NCBI RefSeq assembly: GCF_003721435.2
Contig: NZ_CP054585.1
Coordinates: 496,001-560,000, forward strand
From: Halorubrum sp. CBA1229
GTDB taxonomy: Archaea > Halobacteriota > Halobacteria > Halobacteriales > Haloferacaceae
Direction: 5' to 3'
Length of the DNA stretch: 64,000 nt
The notes beneath the pieces are model-generated. The model was given only the letters and a program-made list of their open reading frames with translations, was not told where the DNA came from and made no database searches. A program made the position numbers and the translations under genes. Of the stretch, positions 40,101 through 50,474 are shown piece after piece (the first letter of the stretch is position 1; each line of letters begins with the position of its first letter).

Positions 40101-41336
40101 ATGGTTGATCGCTACGACGTCGTTATCGCGGGTGCCGGACCGGCGGGCGCGCAGTGCGCCCGCGATCTGGCGACGCGCGGCTACGACGTCGTCGTTCTCG
40201 AAACGGAGCCGGAGGCCGAGTTCCCCCGCCAGAGCAACAAGTCGACCGCGGGGACGTTCCCCTCGATGATGTCCGCCTTCGGGATCCCCGACGACGTCGT
40301 GATGTCGTACACCGACGACGTGGTGTTGGAGTCGCCGAACAGCTACTACGAGAGCTACCAGCCCGGCGCCGTCCTCGAGTTTGCCGACTTCAAGCGCTTC
40401 CTCGTCGAGGACGGTCGCGAGAACGGGGCGGAGTACCGGTTCGACTCGCGCGTCTCCCGCCCGATCCTCGACGACGACGGCGTCATCGAGGGCGTTCGGT
40501 ACGACGGCGACGAGGAGGTGTACGCCGAGGTGGTCGTCGACGCCACCGGCCCGGCCGCGCCGATCGCGAGCGCGCTCGACGTGGTCGACTTGGAGCGAGA
40601 GAATCAGGCGATCGGCATCGAGTACGAGATGGAGGGCGTCGAGATGAACCACCCCGAGTACGCCGACCTGCGCCGGGCGATGATGCTCCGGCTCGACCAC
40701 GACATCGCGCCCGGCGGCTACTCGTGGATCTTCGCCACCGGCAAGGACACCGCGAAGGTCGGCATCTGTTACATCCAGAACGACCGCCACCGCGAGTTCG
40801 CGAAAGAGGGGAAGACCGTCGACGGCTACCTCGAGGACTGGATCGAGCGGGACCCGCGGTTCGCCGACGCCGAACAGATCGACGACGCGGTCCACCGCGG
40901 CTCCGCGCACATCCAGATGCCCGACGCGATGCACACGGACCGGTTCCTCGCGATCGGCGACACCGTCCCCACCATCGACCCGCTGTGGGGAGAGGGGATC
41001 CACAAGGGGATGAAGTCCGCCCGCGCGGCGGCGTCCACCATCGACCGGTGTCTCACCGACTCGGAGCGGCGCGTGGACGCCGAGAGCCTCGCCGTCTACG
41101 AGCGGCTCTGGCACCGGGACGTGGCGCCCCGGATGCGCTCCCGGCTGATGCTCACCCGGCTGTTGTACCTCGCGCCGAACGAGCGGTACGACCGGTTCAT
41201 GGAGGACCTCCGACGGACCGACGACGATACGCTGGAGAAGGCGAACCAGGGCGATAAGTCCGCGATGGCGAAGCTGCTCCACCTCGACGACCTCCCGCTG
41301 CTGGCGAAGTTCGCCCGCGAGCGGATGGGGTCGTAG
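40101..41336 (+). CDS. Geranylgeranyl reductase family flavoprotein (digeranylgeranylglycerophospholipid reductase-like)
   Basis: This 411-residue FAD enzyme has the dinucleotide motif VIAGAGPAGAQCARDL at residues 8-23, EAEFPRQSNKS, and the C-terminal FAD contact FLAIGDTVPTIDPLWGEGIHKGMKSA, which defines the family. Members saturate the isoprenoid chains of archaeal membrane lipids or carotenoid/menaquinone side chains. A TATA-like box precedes the ATG at 40101. It converges on citrate synthase across an A/T-rich 110-bp gap. Confidence 0.82.
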   Translation: MVDRYDVVIAGAGPAGAQCARDLATRGYDVVVLETEPEAEFPRQSNKSTAGTFPSMMSAFGIPDDVVMSYTDDVVLESPNSYYESYQPGAVLEFADFKRFLVEDGRENGAEYRFDSRVSRPILDDDGVIEGVRYDGDEEVYAEVVVDATGPAAPIASALDVVDLERENQAIGIEYEMEGVEMNHPEYADLRRAMMLRLDHDIAPGGYSWIFATGKDTAKVGICYIQNDRHREFAKEGKTVDGYLEDWIERDPRFADAEQIDDAVHRGSAHIQMPDAMHTDRFLAIGDTVPTIDPLWGEGIHKGMKSARAAASTIDRCLTDSERRVDAESLAVYERLWHRDVAPRMRSRLMLTRLLYLAPNERYDRFMEDLRRTDDDTLEKANQGDKSAMAKLLHLDDLPLLAKFARERMGS

Positions 41337-41364
41337 CGCGTCTATTCATCACGGCTACTTCCAG

Positions 41365-41403
41365 CGTCTGCGTATACCGTCTACTTACACCGTCTATTTA
41401 TAA
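41365..41403. repeat. Three 13-bp tandem units between convergent genes
   Basis: CGTCTGCGTATAC, CGTCTACTTACAC and CGTCTATTTATAA follow one another. They sit between the stops of the reductase and citrate synthase genes. An A-run at 41411-41416 is a T-run on the minus strand, about 30 nt after the citrate synthase stop, and is a plausible terminator. Confidence 0.55.
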
Positions 41404-41446
41404 CGAGTATAAAAATCGCACGCGCGTCGAGAGACCGCGGCGCGGC

Positions 41447-42601
41447 CTACCGTTCGTCGATCGGGACGAGCTCGGCACTCTCCGGCCCGGTGTACCGAGC
41501 GCGCGGGCGGATAAGCCGGTTGTCGGCCTGATACTCGACCATGTGAGCGATCCAGCCGCCGGCGCGGCTCATCGCGAAGATGGGCGTGTACATGTCGACC
41601 GGGATCCCGAGCGAGTCGTAGACGGAGCCGGAGTAGAAGTCGACGTTCGGGGCGATCCCCTTGTCGAGTAACCCCTCCTCGGTCAGGTACTCCTCGATGG
41701 CGGTGGTGTAGTCGAGCCACTTCGTGTCGCCGGACGACTCGGAGAGGTCCCGCAGCTTCTCTTGAAGGATCTTCGCGCGGGGGTCTTTCACCTTGTACAC
41801 GCGGTGGCCGAAGCCGGGGATCCGCCGGCCGTCCTCGCGGGCGTCTGTCACCCACGAAACCGGGTCCTTCGACGACTCGTCGATCTCGTGGAGCACCTCC
41901 ATCACGTCCTGGTTCGCGCCGCCGTGGAGCGAACCGGAGAGCGCGCCGATCCCGCCGGTGACGCCGGAGTAGACGTCGGCCATCGTCGAGCCGATCACCA
42001 TCGCGGTGAACGTCGAGGCGTTGAGCCCGTGGTCGGCGTGGAGCGTCAGGGCCATGTCGAACGTCTCCTCGCTGACGTCGTCCGGCTCGGCCCCGGTGAG
42101 CATGTAGAGGAAGTTCCCGGCGTACGAGAGGTCGGGGTCCGGCGCGACGGGCGCTTCGCCCTGCCGCGCGCGCTCGAACGCCGCGAGGACGGTCGGGATC
42201 TTCGCCGTGATACGACGGCCCTGCCGCCGGGCCCGCGCCGTGGCGTCGCCGTCGTCGTCCGCGTCGGCGTCGGGGTCGTACGCCGACAGCATGGAGGTGG
42301 CCGTCCGGAGCGCGGCCATCGGTCGCTCGCCCGCGTCGGCGAGCGTCCGGACCGTCTCGAGCACGTCGTCGTCGACGGCCCGCTCCGCGGCCAGGTCCGC
42401 GGTGAACGCGTCGAGCTCCTCGCGCGTCGGCAGCGAGCCGTGCCAGAGGAGGTACAACACCTCCTCGTAGCTCGCGCCGCGAGCGAGGTCCTCGATGTCG
42501 TACCCACGGTACACGAGCTTGCCGACCTCGCCGTCGACGTGGCTCAGCTCCGACTCCGCGACGAGGACGCCTTCGAGCCCGCGCTTTAACTCGTCTGACA
42601 T
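41447..42601 (-). CDS. citZ: Citrate synthase
   Basis: This 384-residue enzyme condenses oxaloacetate and acetyl-CoA to citrate. The active-site triad is present: first His in GSLHGGANQDVMEVL, second His in PGFGHRVYKVKDPRAKIL, and Asp in NVDFYSGSVYDSLG. EGVLVAESELSHVDG at the N-terminus and the C-terminal RPRARYTGP match the archaeal/Gram-positive dimer class. An acidic insert (PDADADDDGDATARAR) is typical of halophilic versions. It supplies carbon to the 2-oxoacid step handled by KorAB. Confidence 0.92.
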   Translation of the reverse strand: MSDELKRGLEGVLVAESELSHVDGEVGKLVYRGYDIEDLARGASYEEVLYLLWHGSLPTREELDAFTADLAAERAVDDDVLETVRTLADAGERPMAALRTATSMLSAYDPDADADDDGDATARARRQGRRITAKIPTVLAAFERARQGEAPVAPDPDLSYAGNFLYMLTGAEPDDVSEETFDMALTLHADHGLNASTFTAMVIGSTMADVYSGVTGGIGALSGSLHGGANQDVMEVLHEIDESSKDPVSWVTDAREDGRRIPGFGHRVYKVKDPRAKILQEKLRDLSESSGDTKWLDYTTAIEEYLTEEGLLDKGIAPNVDFYSGSVYDSLGIPVDMYTPIFAMSRAGGWIAHMVEYQADNRLIRPRARYTGPESAELVPIDER

Positions 42602-42727
42602 GCTGTGACCTTCCGACCACCGCCAAAAAAGCGTTATCTTTCAGGAGGGATAGCGTACGACGATCGACGAACGTAGTGGAGTCGAACGACGGCAGAAGTT
42701 GGGAGTGCCGAGAGTGCGTCGGCCGCC

Positions 42728-44626
42728 TCAGCGCGCCGGAACGACCGTCACAGTCCGTTTGCGGTCGATCGCGTCCTCCAGCTCCTCGGCGATCGCGGAA
42801 CCGCGGGACACCTGGACCTCGCCGCCGCGGCCGACGGTGGCGGTGAAGAGGTACTCGCCGTCCGCGCGCACCTCCACCGTCTCGCCGACGCCGTCGTCGA
42901 CGTCGATGACGACGTGTCGGGAGGTGATCTCCGGCTGGACGACGGTCCCGCGCTCCTCGCCGACCTGCCCGCCCCGACCCTGCCCGTTGCCGCCGCGTCC
43001 GCCGCCGGAGCCGTCGGCGCCGTCGCGTCCCTCCGGCTTCTCGTCGTGGGTGCGGACGTCGATCTCGATGCCGAGCCGGTTCTCGATGTCGCTGATGCGG
43101 CCGCCGCCCTTGCCGATGACGGTGCCGATGTCGCCCTCGGAGACGTAGACGATCGCCTCGTCGTTCCCCTTGAGTTCGACGTCGACGTGACCGTGCGCGA
43201 CCGACCGGATCTCGCGTTCGATCTCCTGTTTGGCGATGCGGCCGACGCCGCTCTCGCTTTCCCCCTCGCCGTCCTCGTCGTTCAGCGGGACCGTGACGAC
43301 CTGCCGGTTGAAGGTGTAGATCTCGTACTCCGGGCGACCGGTCTCGAAGTTCGACACCTGGATGACGGGGCGCGCGAGGTCCTCGGCGGTGAGCCCCGCC
43401 GGCACCTTCACCTCGGTCGTCACGTCGTAGACGGTGTGGACCTCGCCCGCCTCGATGTACACCACGGTGTCGACGATCTGCGGGATCATCCCGAGCTCGA
43501 CGCGGCCGACGAGCCGCTGGAGCGCGTCGATGGCGCGAGAGGCGTGGACGACGCCGACCATCCCGACGCCCGCCATCCGCATGTCCGAGAACACCTCGAA
43601 GTCGTTCGTCTTCCGGACCTCGTCGTAGATGGTGTAGTCGGGGCGGACCAAGAGGAGCGAGTCCGCCGTGTTCTCCATCTCACCGCCGAGCGCGCCGTAC
43701 TGAGTGATCTCCGGACCGACCTGGAGGTCGCGCGGCTTCTCCATCGTCTTCACCGCGTAGTCGCTGTCGTTGAGGAACTCCGCGACCGCCTGCGCGAACG
43801 TCGACTTCCCGGCGCCGGGCGACCCGGAGATGAGCACGCCGCGCTTCCGCTCTTTGAACCGCTCGCGGAGCTCGTCGGCGAACTCGTAGTCGTCGAGCGT
43901 CGTCTTCGCGATCGGTCGGACCGCCGTGACCTCGATGCCGTCGGCGAACGGCGGCCGCGCGACCGCGATCCGGTAGTTCCGGAACTGGACGATGTCCATG
44001 CCGTCGTCGGAGAGCTCGATGAACCCCTCGTTAGACTGGCGCGCCAGGTCGACGATGGCGGTCGCCCACTCGTCCATCTGTTCCTCGCTCGTCGGCGCCT
44101 CGTCGATGGTGACGTACCGCATCTCGCCGAGGCTCCCGCGTTTCGCCTTCGGCTTCGTCCCCGTCTTGAGGTGGACCGACATGGTCTCGTCGGTGAAGAA
44201 GTCCTGAATCGGAAGCTCGTCGACCACGCCGCGAGCGACCGGCTCGACGTACTCGACGTCGATCCCCTTCGCGCGGGCGACCTCCGCCTGCACGATGTCG
44301 CTCGAGAGGAGCGTCGCGTCGTGGTCGGCGGCGATCCCGCGGATCAACGCGTCGACGTCGCCCTCGTGGGCGTGCGACCGGGCGTCCCCGTCGGCGCGCT
44401 CGCCGACGTACCGCAGCTCGATCGTTCCCTCGTCGGCGAGATCGGCGAGCCGCTTGAGCTCGCTCAGACCGTCCCAGCCCGACTCCAGCCCGTCGTTCGC
44501 CTGCGACTCCAGCTCGCCGACGACGGCCTCGGGGACGAGCACCGTGGCCCCCTCGTAGGTCCCGTCCGCGACGTGTTCGGACACGCGGCCGTCGACGACC
44601 GCACTGGTGTCCGGTACTACGTTCAT
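42728..44626 (-). CDS. PINc-domain / PilT-like ATPase / KH-domain fusion protein
   Basis: This 632-residue protein has an N-terminal PIN domain (residues 1-130: VVPDTSAVVDGR, with the conserved acidic residues). A type IV pilus-retraction-like ATPase follows, with Walker A ISGSPGAGKSTFAQ near 266-279 and an Asp box. A KH domain near 500-525 carries VIGKGGGRISDIENRLG, and the C-terminal region is basic. It is conserved across euryarchaea, usually alone, and is thought to bind and process RNA; the ATPase is not a pilus part. No pilus genes are nearby. Confidence 0.85.
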   Translation of the reverse strand: MNVVPDTSAVVDGRVSEHVADGTYEGATVLVPEAVVGELESQANDGLESGWDGLSELKRLADLADEGTIELRYVGERADGDARSHAHEGDVDALIRGIAADHDATLLSSDIVQAEVARAKGIDVEYVEPVARGVVDELPIQDFFTDETMSVHLKTGTKPKAKRGSLGEMRYVTIDEAPTSEEQMDEWATAIVDLARQSNEGFIELSDDGMDIVQFRNYRIAVARPPFADGIEVTAVRPIAKTTLDDYEFADELRERFKERKRGVLISGSPGAGKSTFAQAVAEFLNDSDYAVKTMEKPRDLQVGPEITQYGALGGEMENTADSLLLVRPDYTIYDEVRKTNDFEVFSDMRMAGVGMVGVVHASRAIDALQRLVGRVELGMIPQIVDTVVYIEAGEVHTVYDVTTEVKVPAGLTAEDLARPVIQVSNFETGRPEYEIYTFNRQVVTVPLNDEDGEGESESGVGRIAKQEIEREIRSVAHGHVDVELKGNDEAIVYVSEGDIGTVIGKGGGRISDIENRLGIEIDVRTHDEKPEGRDGADGSGGGRGGNGQGRGGQVGEERGTVVQPEITSRHVVIDVDDGVGETVEVRADGEYLFTATVGRGGEVQVSRGSAIAEELEDAIDRKRTVTVVPAR

Positions 44627-44728
44627 ACCGTGGTTCCGGGCGGGAACGGTATAAGGGTGTTCGACCCGGGTGGTATCCCCGAACGCGCGGTCGAAACGGT
44701 CCCGCGACCGCGGCCGCGACCCGACCGA

Positions 44729-45445
44729 TCAGTCGTCGGCGGCGGCCGGGGACGCCCGCTCCGTTCGGAGCCGCCGGGCGTACTCGGTGAAGTTGTCGAA
44801 CAGCCCCTTCGCCTCGCAGGCGGCGTCGTGTGCAACCGGAGTGATCTCGTCGAGGACGGCGTCCACGCGCGCGTCGCCGAGCCGCTCGCGTTTCCCCTCG
44901 GTGACCTCGCGTGCGGTCTCGACGTCGTACTCCGGGTGGAACTGCACGCCCCAGCAGTGGCCGTCGCGGAACGCGTGGACGCCGTGGTCGTTCTCGGCGA
45001 GCAGCGTCGCGCTCGGCGGCAGATCGACCACCGTGTCCCCGTGAGTGGTGAACGCGGTGAACTCCTCGCCGACCCCGTCGAACAGCTCGTCGTCACCGCG
45101 CCGGCGGACGTCGTTGTACCCGATCTCGAAGCCGTCCATCCCCGCCACGCGCCCGCCGAGCGCCTCCGCGAGCACCTGGTGGCCGTAACAGACGCCGAGC
45201 ACCGGGACGCCGGCCGCGGCGGCGTCCGCGACGTAGTCGACGAGCGGGGGGATCCACGCCTCGTCCCAGTAGACGGACGACCGCGAGCCGGTGACCACCA
45301 CGCCGTCGAAGTCGGTGTGATCGGGGAGCTGACCGTCCGTCGCGTCGAACTCGACGAGGGCGGCGTCGAGCTCCCGGCGGAAGTTCCGCCGGGTGTTCGC
45401 GCCGTCGTGGGCCGCGTTCAGCAGGGCGAACCGGAGCCGTGTCAT
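44729..45445 (-). CDS. Class I glutamine amidotransferase, GMP-synthase-like
   Basis: This 238-residue glutaminase domain has the nucleophile C86 in VLGVCYGHQ, with H170 and E172 in QFHPEYD completing the triad. VVTGSRSSVY is the preceding strand loop. It has no attached synthetase, and the GMP-synthase-like group includes stand-alone amidases and gamma-glutamyl-transfer enzymes. The ATG at 45445 is chosen; a GTG at 45454 precedes it. The substrate that receives ammonia is unknown. Confidence 0.8.
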   Translation of the reverse strand: MTRLRFALLNAAHDGANTRRNFRRELDAALVEFDATDGQLPDHTDFDGVVVTGSRSSVYWDEAWIPPLVDYVADAAAAGVPVLGVCYGHQVLAEALGGRVAGMDGFEIGYNDVRRRGDDELFDGVGEEFTAFTTHGDTVVDLPPSATLLAENDHGVHAFRDGHCWGVQFHPEYDVETAREVTEGKRERLGDARVDAVLDEITPVAHDAACEAKGLFDNFTEYARRLRTERASPAAADD

Positions 45446-45643
45446 TAGCCGCACCGAGGCGCGACGGACGCAAAACGGTTGCGGCGACGGGAAGCCCTAC
45501 CGGCGTCGGGGAGGGCAATCGTCGCCTGTCGCTCCCCGCGTTCCGCCGTCGGGCTCGGTCCGTGGACGCCGCCGCGCCGGTTCGACGCCGAGTGTCCTCC
45601 TCCCCCGACGGCGGCGGAGTCGCCACGCCGTCCCGGTGTCGGA

Positions 45644-46390
45644 TCAGTCGACGAGCCACCCGCCGTCGACGTCGACCGCGGTGCCGTGGACGAACGAGGC
45701 CTCGTCGCTCGCGAGGAACGCGACGACGCTCGCGATCTCCTCGGGATCGGCGTACCGGCCGGCGGGCGTGTCGGCCGTCATCGCTTCCAAGTCCTCGATC
45801 ATCTCTTCGGTCATCCCCGTCTCGACGGCGCCCGGACAGACGGCGTTCGCCCTGATTTCGGGGCCGTAATCGTGTGCGAGCTGTTTCGTGAAGCCGATCA
45901 GGCCGTGTTTGGATGTCGTGTACGCGGCCCCGCCTCCCCCGGCGACTTTGCCGGCGACGGACGCCGTGTTGATCACGACCCCCTCGTCGCTCCCGTCTCG
46001 GAGAGCGGGGAGCGCGGCGCGGGTGAGGTAGAACGGCCCCGTCAGATTCACGTCCAAGATCCCGTTCCAGAGATCGTCGGTGGTCTCTCCGACGGGCGCG
46101 AAGTCGTCGAGGACGCCGGCGTTGTTACACAGCACGTCGATCGTGCCGTACTCGTCGACGGTCAAGTCGACGATGCGCTCGACGCTTTCGGTGTCCGTCA
46201 CGTCACCGTCTACCGCTATCGCCTCCCCGCCGGCCGATCCGATCGCATCGGCGACCGACGCTGCGCCGTCGGCGTCGATGTCGACGACGGCCACCGCCGC
46301 GCCCGCATCGGCGAATTCGTGCGCCATCGATCGACCCATCCCCGACGCCGCACCGGTGACGACGACGACGCTGTCAGATAAGGTTACCAT
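45644..46390 (-). CDS. Short-chain dehydrogenase/reductase (SDR, FabG-like)
   Basis: This 248-residue classical SDR has the TGAASGMG cofactor motif at 12-19 and VVDIDADGA, whose Asp after the second strand favours NAD. NNAG is near 90, the catalytic Ser is in INTASVAGK, and YTTSK contains the Tyr/Lys pair. The C-terminus is complete (DVDGGWLVD). Alcohol, sugar or acyl substrates are all possible. Its promoter region is markedly A/T-rich with a 12-bp palindrome. Confidence 0.85.
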   Translation of the reverse strand: MVTLSDSVVVVTGAASGMGRSMAHEFADAGAAVAVVDIDADGAASVADAIGSAGGEAIAVDGDVTDTESVERIVDLTVDEYGTIDVLCNNAGVLDDFAPVGETTDDLWNGILDVNLTGPFYLTRAALPALRDGSDEGVVINTASVAGKVAGGGGAAYTTSKHGLIGFTKQLAHDYGPEIRANAVCPGAVETGMTEEMIEDLEAMTADTPAGRYADPEEIASVVAFLASDEASFVHGTAVDVDGGWLVD

Positions 46391-46708
46391 GACTAAATGT
46401 TTATGTAATTATTAATAATGCTACTTGCTATTCTCATCCGGTGGAAACGAATGCAGCCGCCGGGTAGAAACGAACGCAACCGCCGTCTCACGGCGAGACG
46501 CGGCGACGACAGTCGTGAATCGGCCGGTCGATCACCCCTGCCGTGAGACCCACGAACGCCACCAGACGCACGACCGCCGCGAGATGAGATCACCTCGCAG
46601 AGTGAGCGGATCTCCGTCAGTATCGAGTAAGATTTGTCGACGATCACGACACCGTGGCATCGGCACCCACTGGCCGCCGCTCCAGCGTCCCGGCCCGGCC
46701 GCAGACAG
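46391..46708. promoter_or_regulatory. A/T-rich SDR promoter region and gene-free spacer
   Basis: This 318-bp gap contains the perfect palindrome ATTATTAATAAT (46408-46419), 18-29 nt upstream of the SDR start and overlapping the expected TATA position. It also contains an inverted repeat, GTCTCACGGC (46485-46494) with GCCGTGAGAC (46540-46549), and a short direct repeat, GAAACGAAtGCaGCCGCCG/GAAACGAAcGCaaCCGCCG, near 46444-46484. No gene is convincing in the rest. Confidence 0.5.
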
Positions 46709-47512
46709 TCACGTCACCGTGTCGGTCGCGTGTTCGGCGAGCCACCCGGCCAGCGCGTCGTTGACCGCGGCCGACGCCTCGACGCCGACGAGGTGGCGCG
46801 CCCCCTCGACCGCGTGGAGCTCGCCGCGGGGGAGCCCCTCCGCGAGCGTCTCCGCCGCCGTCATCGGGCACACGGCGTCGTCGGTCCCGTGGACGACGAG
46901 CGTCGGCATCGTGATCTCGTAGAGCCTGTCGGTGATATCGAACGCGTCGACGGCCGCGCGGTGGGCCTCGAACGTCTCGCGGCCGGCGTCCTCGGCGAGC
47001 CGCCACTCCGCGATCCGCGGGAGCGCGTCCGGGTGCGCCTCGCGGAAGTCGACGGAGACCAGCCCGCTGAGCGACCCCTCCACCGCCGCGGGGTCGGACG
47101 GGTCGGCCCACACCCCGCCGGCGTTGTAGGCGTCGCCCGACGGCGGCGTGCCGACGACCGTCAGGCTCGCCGGACGCGAGGAGGCGAGGGCGGCCGCGAG
47201 CGCGACCATCCCGCCGAGGCCGTAGCCGACGAGGTGGGCGTTCCGGACCCCCTCCGCGGCACACACCGCGTCGACGTCCGCGGCGAGGTCTTCGACGGCG
47301 TACGGACCGGGCGGAGCGTCGGACTGTCCCACGCCGCGCGTCTCGGGCGTGATCACCGTGTGCGGCCCGGCGAGCGCGGCGTGCTGCCAGCCGAACTGCC
47401 ACGCGCCGAGCCCCACGTCACCGCAGAACACCACCGCCTCGTCGGGATCGCCCGCGTCCGGCGCGTCGACCTCGTATCGGATCGAGACGCCGCCGTTGGT
47501 CGCGTGTGGCAT
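46709..47512 (-). CDS. Alpha/beta hydrolase-fold protein lacking the nucleophile serine
   Basis: In this 267-residue alpha/beta hydrolase-like protein the elbow that should read GxSxG is GYGLG. Residue 98 is Gly (codon GGC at 47219-47221), so the serine nucleophile is missing. The oxyanion-side CGDVGLGAW, TPETRGVGQSD, acid loop VVHGTDDAVCP and base GARHLVGVE are in place. It starts 17 bp after the alaS stop on the same strand. It may be a non-catalytic hydrolase relative, for example a binding or chaperone-like protein, or use another nucleophile. Confidence 0.75.
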   Translation of the reverse strand: MPHATNGGVSIRYEVDAPDAGDPDEAVVFCGDVGLGAWQFGWQHAALAGPHTVITPETRGVGQSDAPPGPYAVEDLAADVDAVCAAEGVRNAHLVGYGLGGMVALAAALASSRPASLTVVGTPPSGDAYNAGGVWADPSDPAAVEGSLSGLVSVDFREAHPDALPRIAEWRLAEDAGRETFEAHRAAVDAFDITDRLYEITMPTLVVHGTDDAVCPMTAAETLAEGLPRGELHAVEGARHLVGVEASAAVNDALAGWLAEHATDTVT

Positions 47513-47529
47513 GGGAGGTTGGGGTGTCG

Positions 47530-50310
47530 TCAGGCCTCCTGCAGGCTTCGCAGCACGTCCGGCGCCGCCGCGAGCGCGTCGTCGAGCGCGTCCGCGTCCG
47601 GCCCGCCGCCCTGCGCGAAGTCCGGCGGTCCGCCGCCGCCCCCGCCGACGCGGCCGGCGAGCTCGGAGACGACCTGCCCGGCGTTGACGTCGACGCCGTC
47701 GGGAACGCCCACCACGAAGCTCGCGGAGCCGTCCGCCCCGCTGCCGACGACCGCGACCTTCCCGTCGTCGACGTGGGCGTTCGCGGTCGCGCGCAGCTCG
47801 TCGGCGTCGCCGTCGAGCCGCTGTATCACCGCGGTGGCCCCGCCGATCTCGACCTCCTCGGCGTCGGCGCCGCCGGAAGCCCGCGCGGCCGCGAGCTCCT
47901 CTTTCAGCGACTCGACCTCCTTGCCCCGCGCCTTCCACTCCTCGAAGAACCGCTCGGCGGTCTCGGGGACGTCGAGCGGATCGACGTCGAGCGCGTCGGC
48001 CGCGTCGTACAGCGCGTCCTCCGTGCGCTGGGTCGCGTCGATCGCCGCGCCGCCCGCGGCGAACACGATGCGCTCGACACCGTCTTGGACGGGCTCCGTC
48101 TTCAGCACCTTCACGGCGCCGATCTCGCCGGTACGGTCGACGTGCGTGCCCGCACACGCCTGCACGTCGGCGTTGCCGACGTGGATCAGCCGGACGTTCG
48201 TTCCCGGCGGGACGCCGCCCTGATACAGGTCGAAGCCGTGTTCGGCCTCGGCCTCGTTGCGGTCGGGCCACTCCTGACGCACCGGCACGTCGTCGCGGAC
48301 GAGCTCGTTGGCGACGCGCTCGATGCGCTTGACCTCCTCGCGGGAGATCCGCTCGTAGTGGCGGACGTCGAGCCGCGAGGAGTCGATCCCCTTCTGGGCG
48401 CCCGCCTGCCGGACGTGCTCGCCGAGGACCTCGCGGGCGGCGTGGCCGATCAGGTGGGTCGCCGTGTGGTGCGCGCGGAGCCGGTCGCGGCGGTCGCCGT
48501 CGACCTGTCCCTTGACGAACTCGCCTTTCCCCGGGTCGGCGTCCGTCCGGTGGAGCACGACGCCCCCCTCCTCCTGTACGTCGACCACGTCGACCGCCGT
48601 CTCGCCGGCGGTGAGCTGCCCGCGGTCGGCGGGCTGACCGCCGCCCTCCGGGTAGAACATCGTCTGATCGAGAACGACGTCGTACCCCTCCTCGCGTTCG
48701 AAGACGTCGAGGACGACCGCCTCGAACTCGGTACGGCCCTGGTCGTCGTAGAACAGCTTCTCTGTCTCGGGGAGCTCGCCGATCCGCTCGTCGGCGTCGT
48801 CCCCGCCCTCGTCGGCGTCGGCCTCCTCGTGGCGGTCGGCGACGAGCGCGTAGAAGTCGTCCGGGACGTCGACCGTCGCGCCGCGCTCGGCCGCGATGTC
48901 GGCGACCATGTCCGGCTGGATCCCGTGGGAGTCGTACAGCTCTAAGAGCGTCTCTGTCGGGATCGGCTCGCCGGTGCCGGCGTACTCGTCGGCGAGCGAC
49001 TCCACCTTGCGGGAGCCGCGCTCGAGCGTCTCGCGGTACTTCCGCTCCTCGGTGCGAACGATCTCGCGGATCGTGTCGCGGTTCTCGTAGCCGAGCCGCT
49101 CCGCCTGCATGTCGACGAGCTCGTCGAGGGGGGCGTCCACGTCGACCTCGTCGACGAGCCGCTTCGTCCGGCGCAGCACCATCCGGGCGAGGTAGCCCGT
49201 GCCGACGTTCGAGGGCACGATCCCGTCGCCGAACATGTACGCGAGCGTCCGGGAGTGGTCGGCGATCGCGTAGATTGATTCGAGGGGTTCGACGAGCTCC
49301 CGCAGTCGCTCGACGTCGACATCGAGGCGGTCGGCGATATCGCCGCGCGCGTCCTCCACGTCGTCGACGTCGTCGATATCGAGCCGGCCGGAGAGCTTCG
49401 CGGCGCGGTGGACGAGCTCCTGTTCCGCCTCCGTGTGCTCGATCCCCGCGTTCTCCTTTAAGAAGTCGATCGCGTCGGGGTAGACGGCCTCGTACACGGT
49501 CGCCGTCCCCTGGCTCATCCACGTCCACCGCTCGAGCCCGTAGCCGGTGTCGACGATGTACGTGTCCATGAACGAGTACGTGTGCCCGTCCTTCATCTCG
49601 TAGTCGCCGTCGGGGTCCCGCTCCATGCACATGAAGACGAGCGTCGCCAGCTCGGCGCCTTTATAAATAACCTCGATGGCGGGGCCGGCGTTGCCGCCGC
49701 CGACCCACGGGTCCTCGATGTAGGTGATCTCCTCGAGATCCGCGCCGAGGCTCTCGAACAGCTCGTCGCAGTACGCGACCGTCTCGTCCTTCCAGTACAC
49801 CTCGCCGTGGTAGGCGTACTCGTCCTCGTCGACCTCCTCGCGCGTGTTGAACGCGTGGTGGGCCATCATCTCGAACGCCATCGTGTGTCGGCCCGTCTTG
49901 CCGACGTTGTCGATGTCCTGCATCCGGATGCACGGCTGCGAGATGGTGAGGGGGTTCGCCGGCGGGGGCGTCTGCCCCGACGTGACCAGCGGCTGGAAGT
50001 CGTAGATCGACGCCTGCGTTAAGAGCACGTCGTCGCGCCAGCGGTTCGCCGCGACCGGGTACGGGTCGATCCGCTCGTGCCCGTGCTCCTCGAAGAAGGA
50101 GAGGAACGCCTCCCGCATCTCCGACAGCGAGTGCGGCTCCGGAAAACCGGGGTCGTCGATGAAGCTGTAGTCCTCGCACGGCGGCTCCCCGCAGAGCTCG
50201 CGGTCGCCGTCCCGGGTCCAGAAGTGCGCGCCACAGGAGGGACACTCCTTCCGGACGAACCCCTCCTCCTCGAAGTAATCGAGACGGTACTCCGCTTCGA
50301 GATCGCTCAT
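47530..50310 (-). CDS. alaS: Alanyl-tRNA synthetase
   Basis: This 926-residue archaeal-type AlaRS has an N-terminal Zn-like ECPSCGAHF, the class II catalytic region (about 60-320) with [12 protein letters not shown] and the [10 protein letters not shown] motif, and a tRNA recognition domain. The editing domain has HHTATHL near 611-617 and CAGTH near 720, and a C-terminal dimerising C-Ala/DHHA1 region ends with [15 protein letters not shown]. The HxxxH and CxxxH zinc sites of editing are present. It charges the tRNA-Ala also found in this window and clears mischarged Ser/Gly. Confidence 0.93.
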   Translation of the reverse strand: MSDLEAEYRLDYFEEEGFVRKECPSCGAHFWTRDGDRELCGEPPCEDYSFIDDPGFPEPHSLSEMREAFLSFFEEHGHERIDPYPVAANRWRDDVLLTQASIYDFQPLVTSGQTPPPANPLTISQPCIRMQDIDNVGKTGRHTMAFEMMAHHAFNTREEVDEDEYAYHGEVYWKDETVAYCDELFESLGADLEEITYIEDPWVGGGNAGPAIEVIYKGAELATLVFMCMERDPDGDYEMKDGHTYSFMDTYIVDTGYGLERWTWMSQGTATVYEAVYPDAIDFLKENAGIEHTEAEQELVHRAAKLSGRLDIDDVDDVEDARGDIADRLDVDVERLRELVEPLESIYAIADHSRTLAYMFGDGIVPSNVGTGYLARMVLRRTKRLVDEVDVDAPLDELVDMQAERLGYENRDTIREIVRTEERKYRETLERGSRKVESLADEYAGTGEPIPTETLLELYDSHGIQPDMVADIAAERGATVDVPDDFYALVADRHEEADADEGGDDADERIGELPETEKLFYDDQGRTEFEAVVLDVFEREEGYDVVLDQTMFYPEGGGQPADRGQLTAGETAVDVVDVQEEGGVVLHRTDADPGKGEFVKGQVDGDRRDRLRAHHTATHLIGHAAREVLGEHVRQAGAQKGIDSSRLDVRHYERISREEVKRIERVANELVRDDVPVRQEWPDRNEAEAEHGFDLYQGGVPPGTNVRLIHVGNADVQACAGTHVDRTGEIGAVKVLKTEPVQDGVERIVFAAGGAAIDATQRTEDALYDAADALDVDPLDVPETAERFFEEWKARGKEVESLKEELAAARASGGADAEEVEIGGATAVIQRLDGDADELRATANAHVDDGKVAVVGSGADGSASFVVGVPDGVDVNAGQVVSELAGRVGGGGGGPPDFAQGGGPDADALDDALAAAPDVLRSLQEA

Positions 50311-50474
50311 TACAGGAACGTGACCCGTGTTCGTCCAAAAGGGTTCCGGGGTGGCCCGCGGGCGGGCTACCGGGGCGAGCGCACCGGGGACCGCCCGAGC
50401 GCGCCCCGGACCGTCCGCCGACCGCGACCGCGCGGGTCCGAAACGACCTTAGGCCGCGCGCTCGCCTCTCCGGT

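Noticed and set aside
46425-46647. A possible small gene between the SDR and the alpha/beta hydrolase genes
   Set aside because: Codon and amino-acid composition are not halophilic, and no promoter with a suitable distance is seen.
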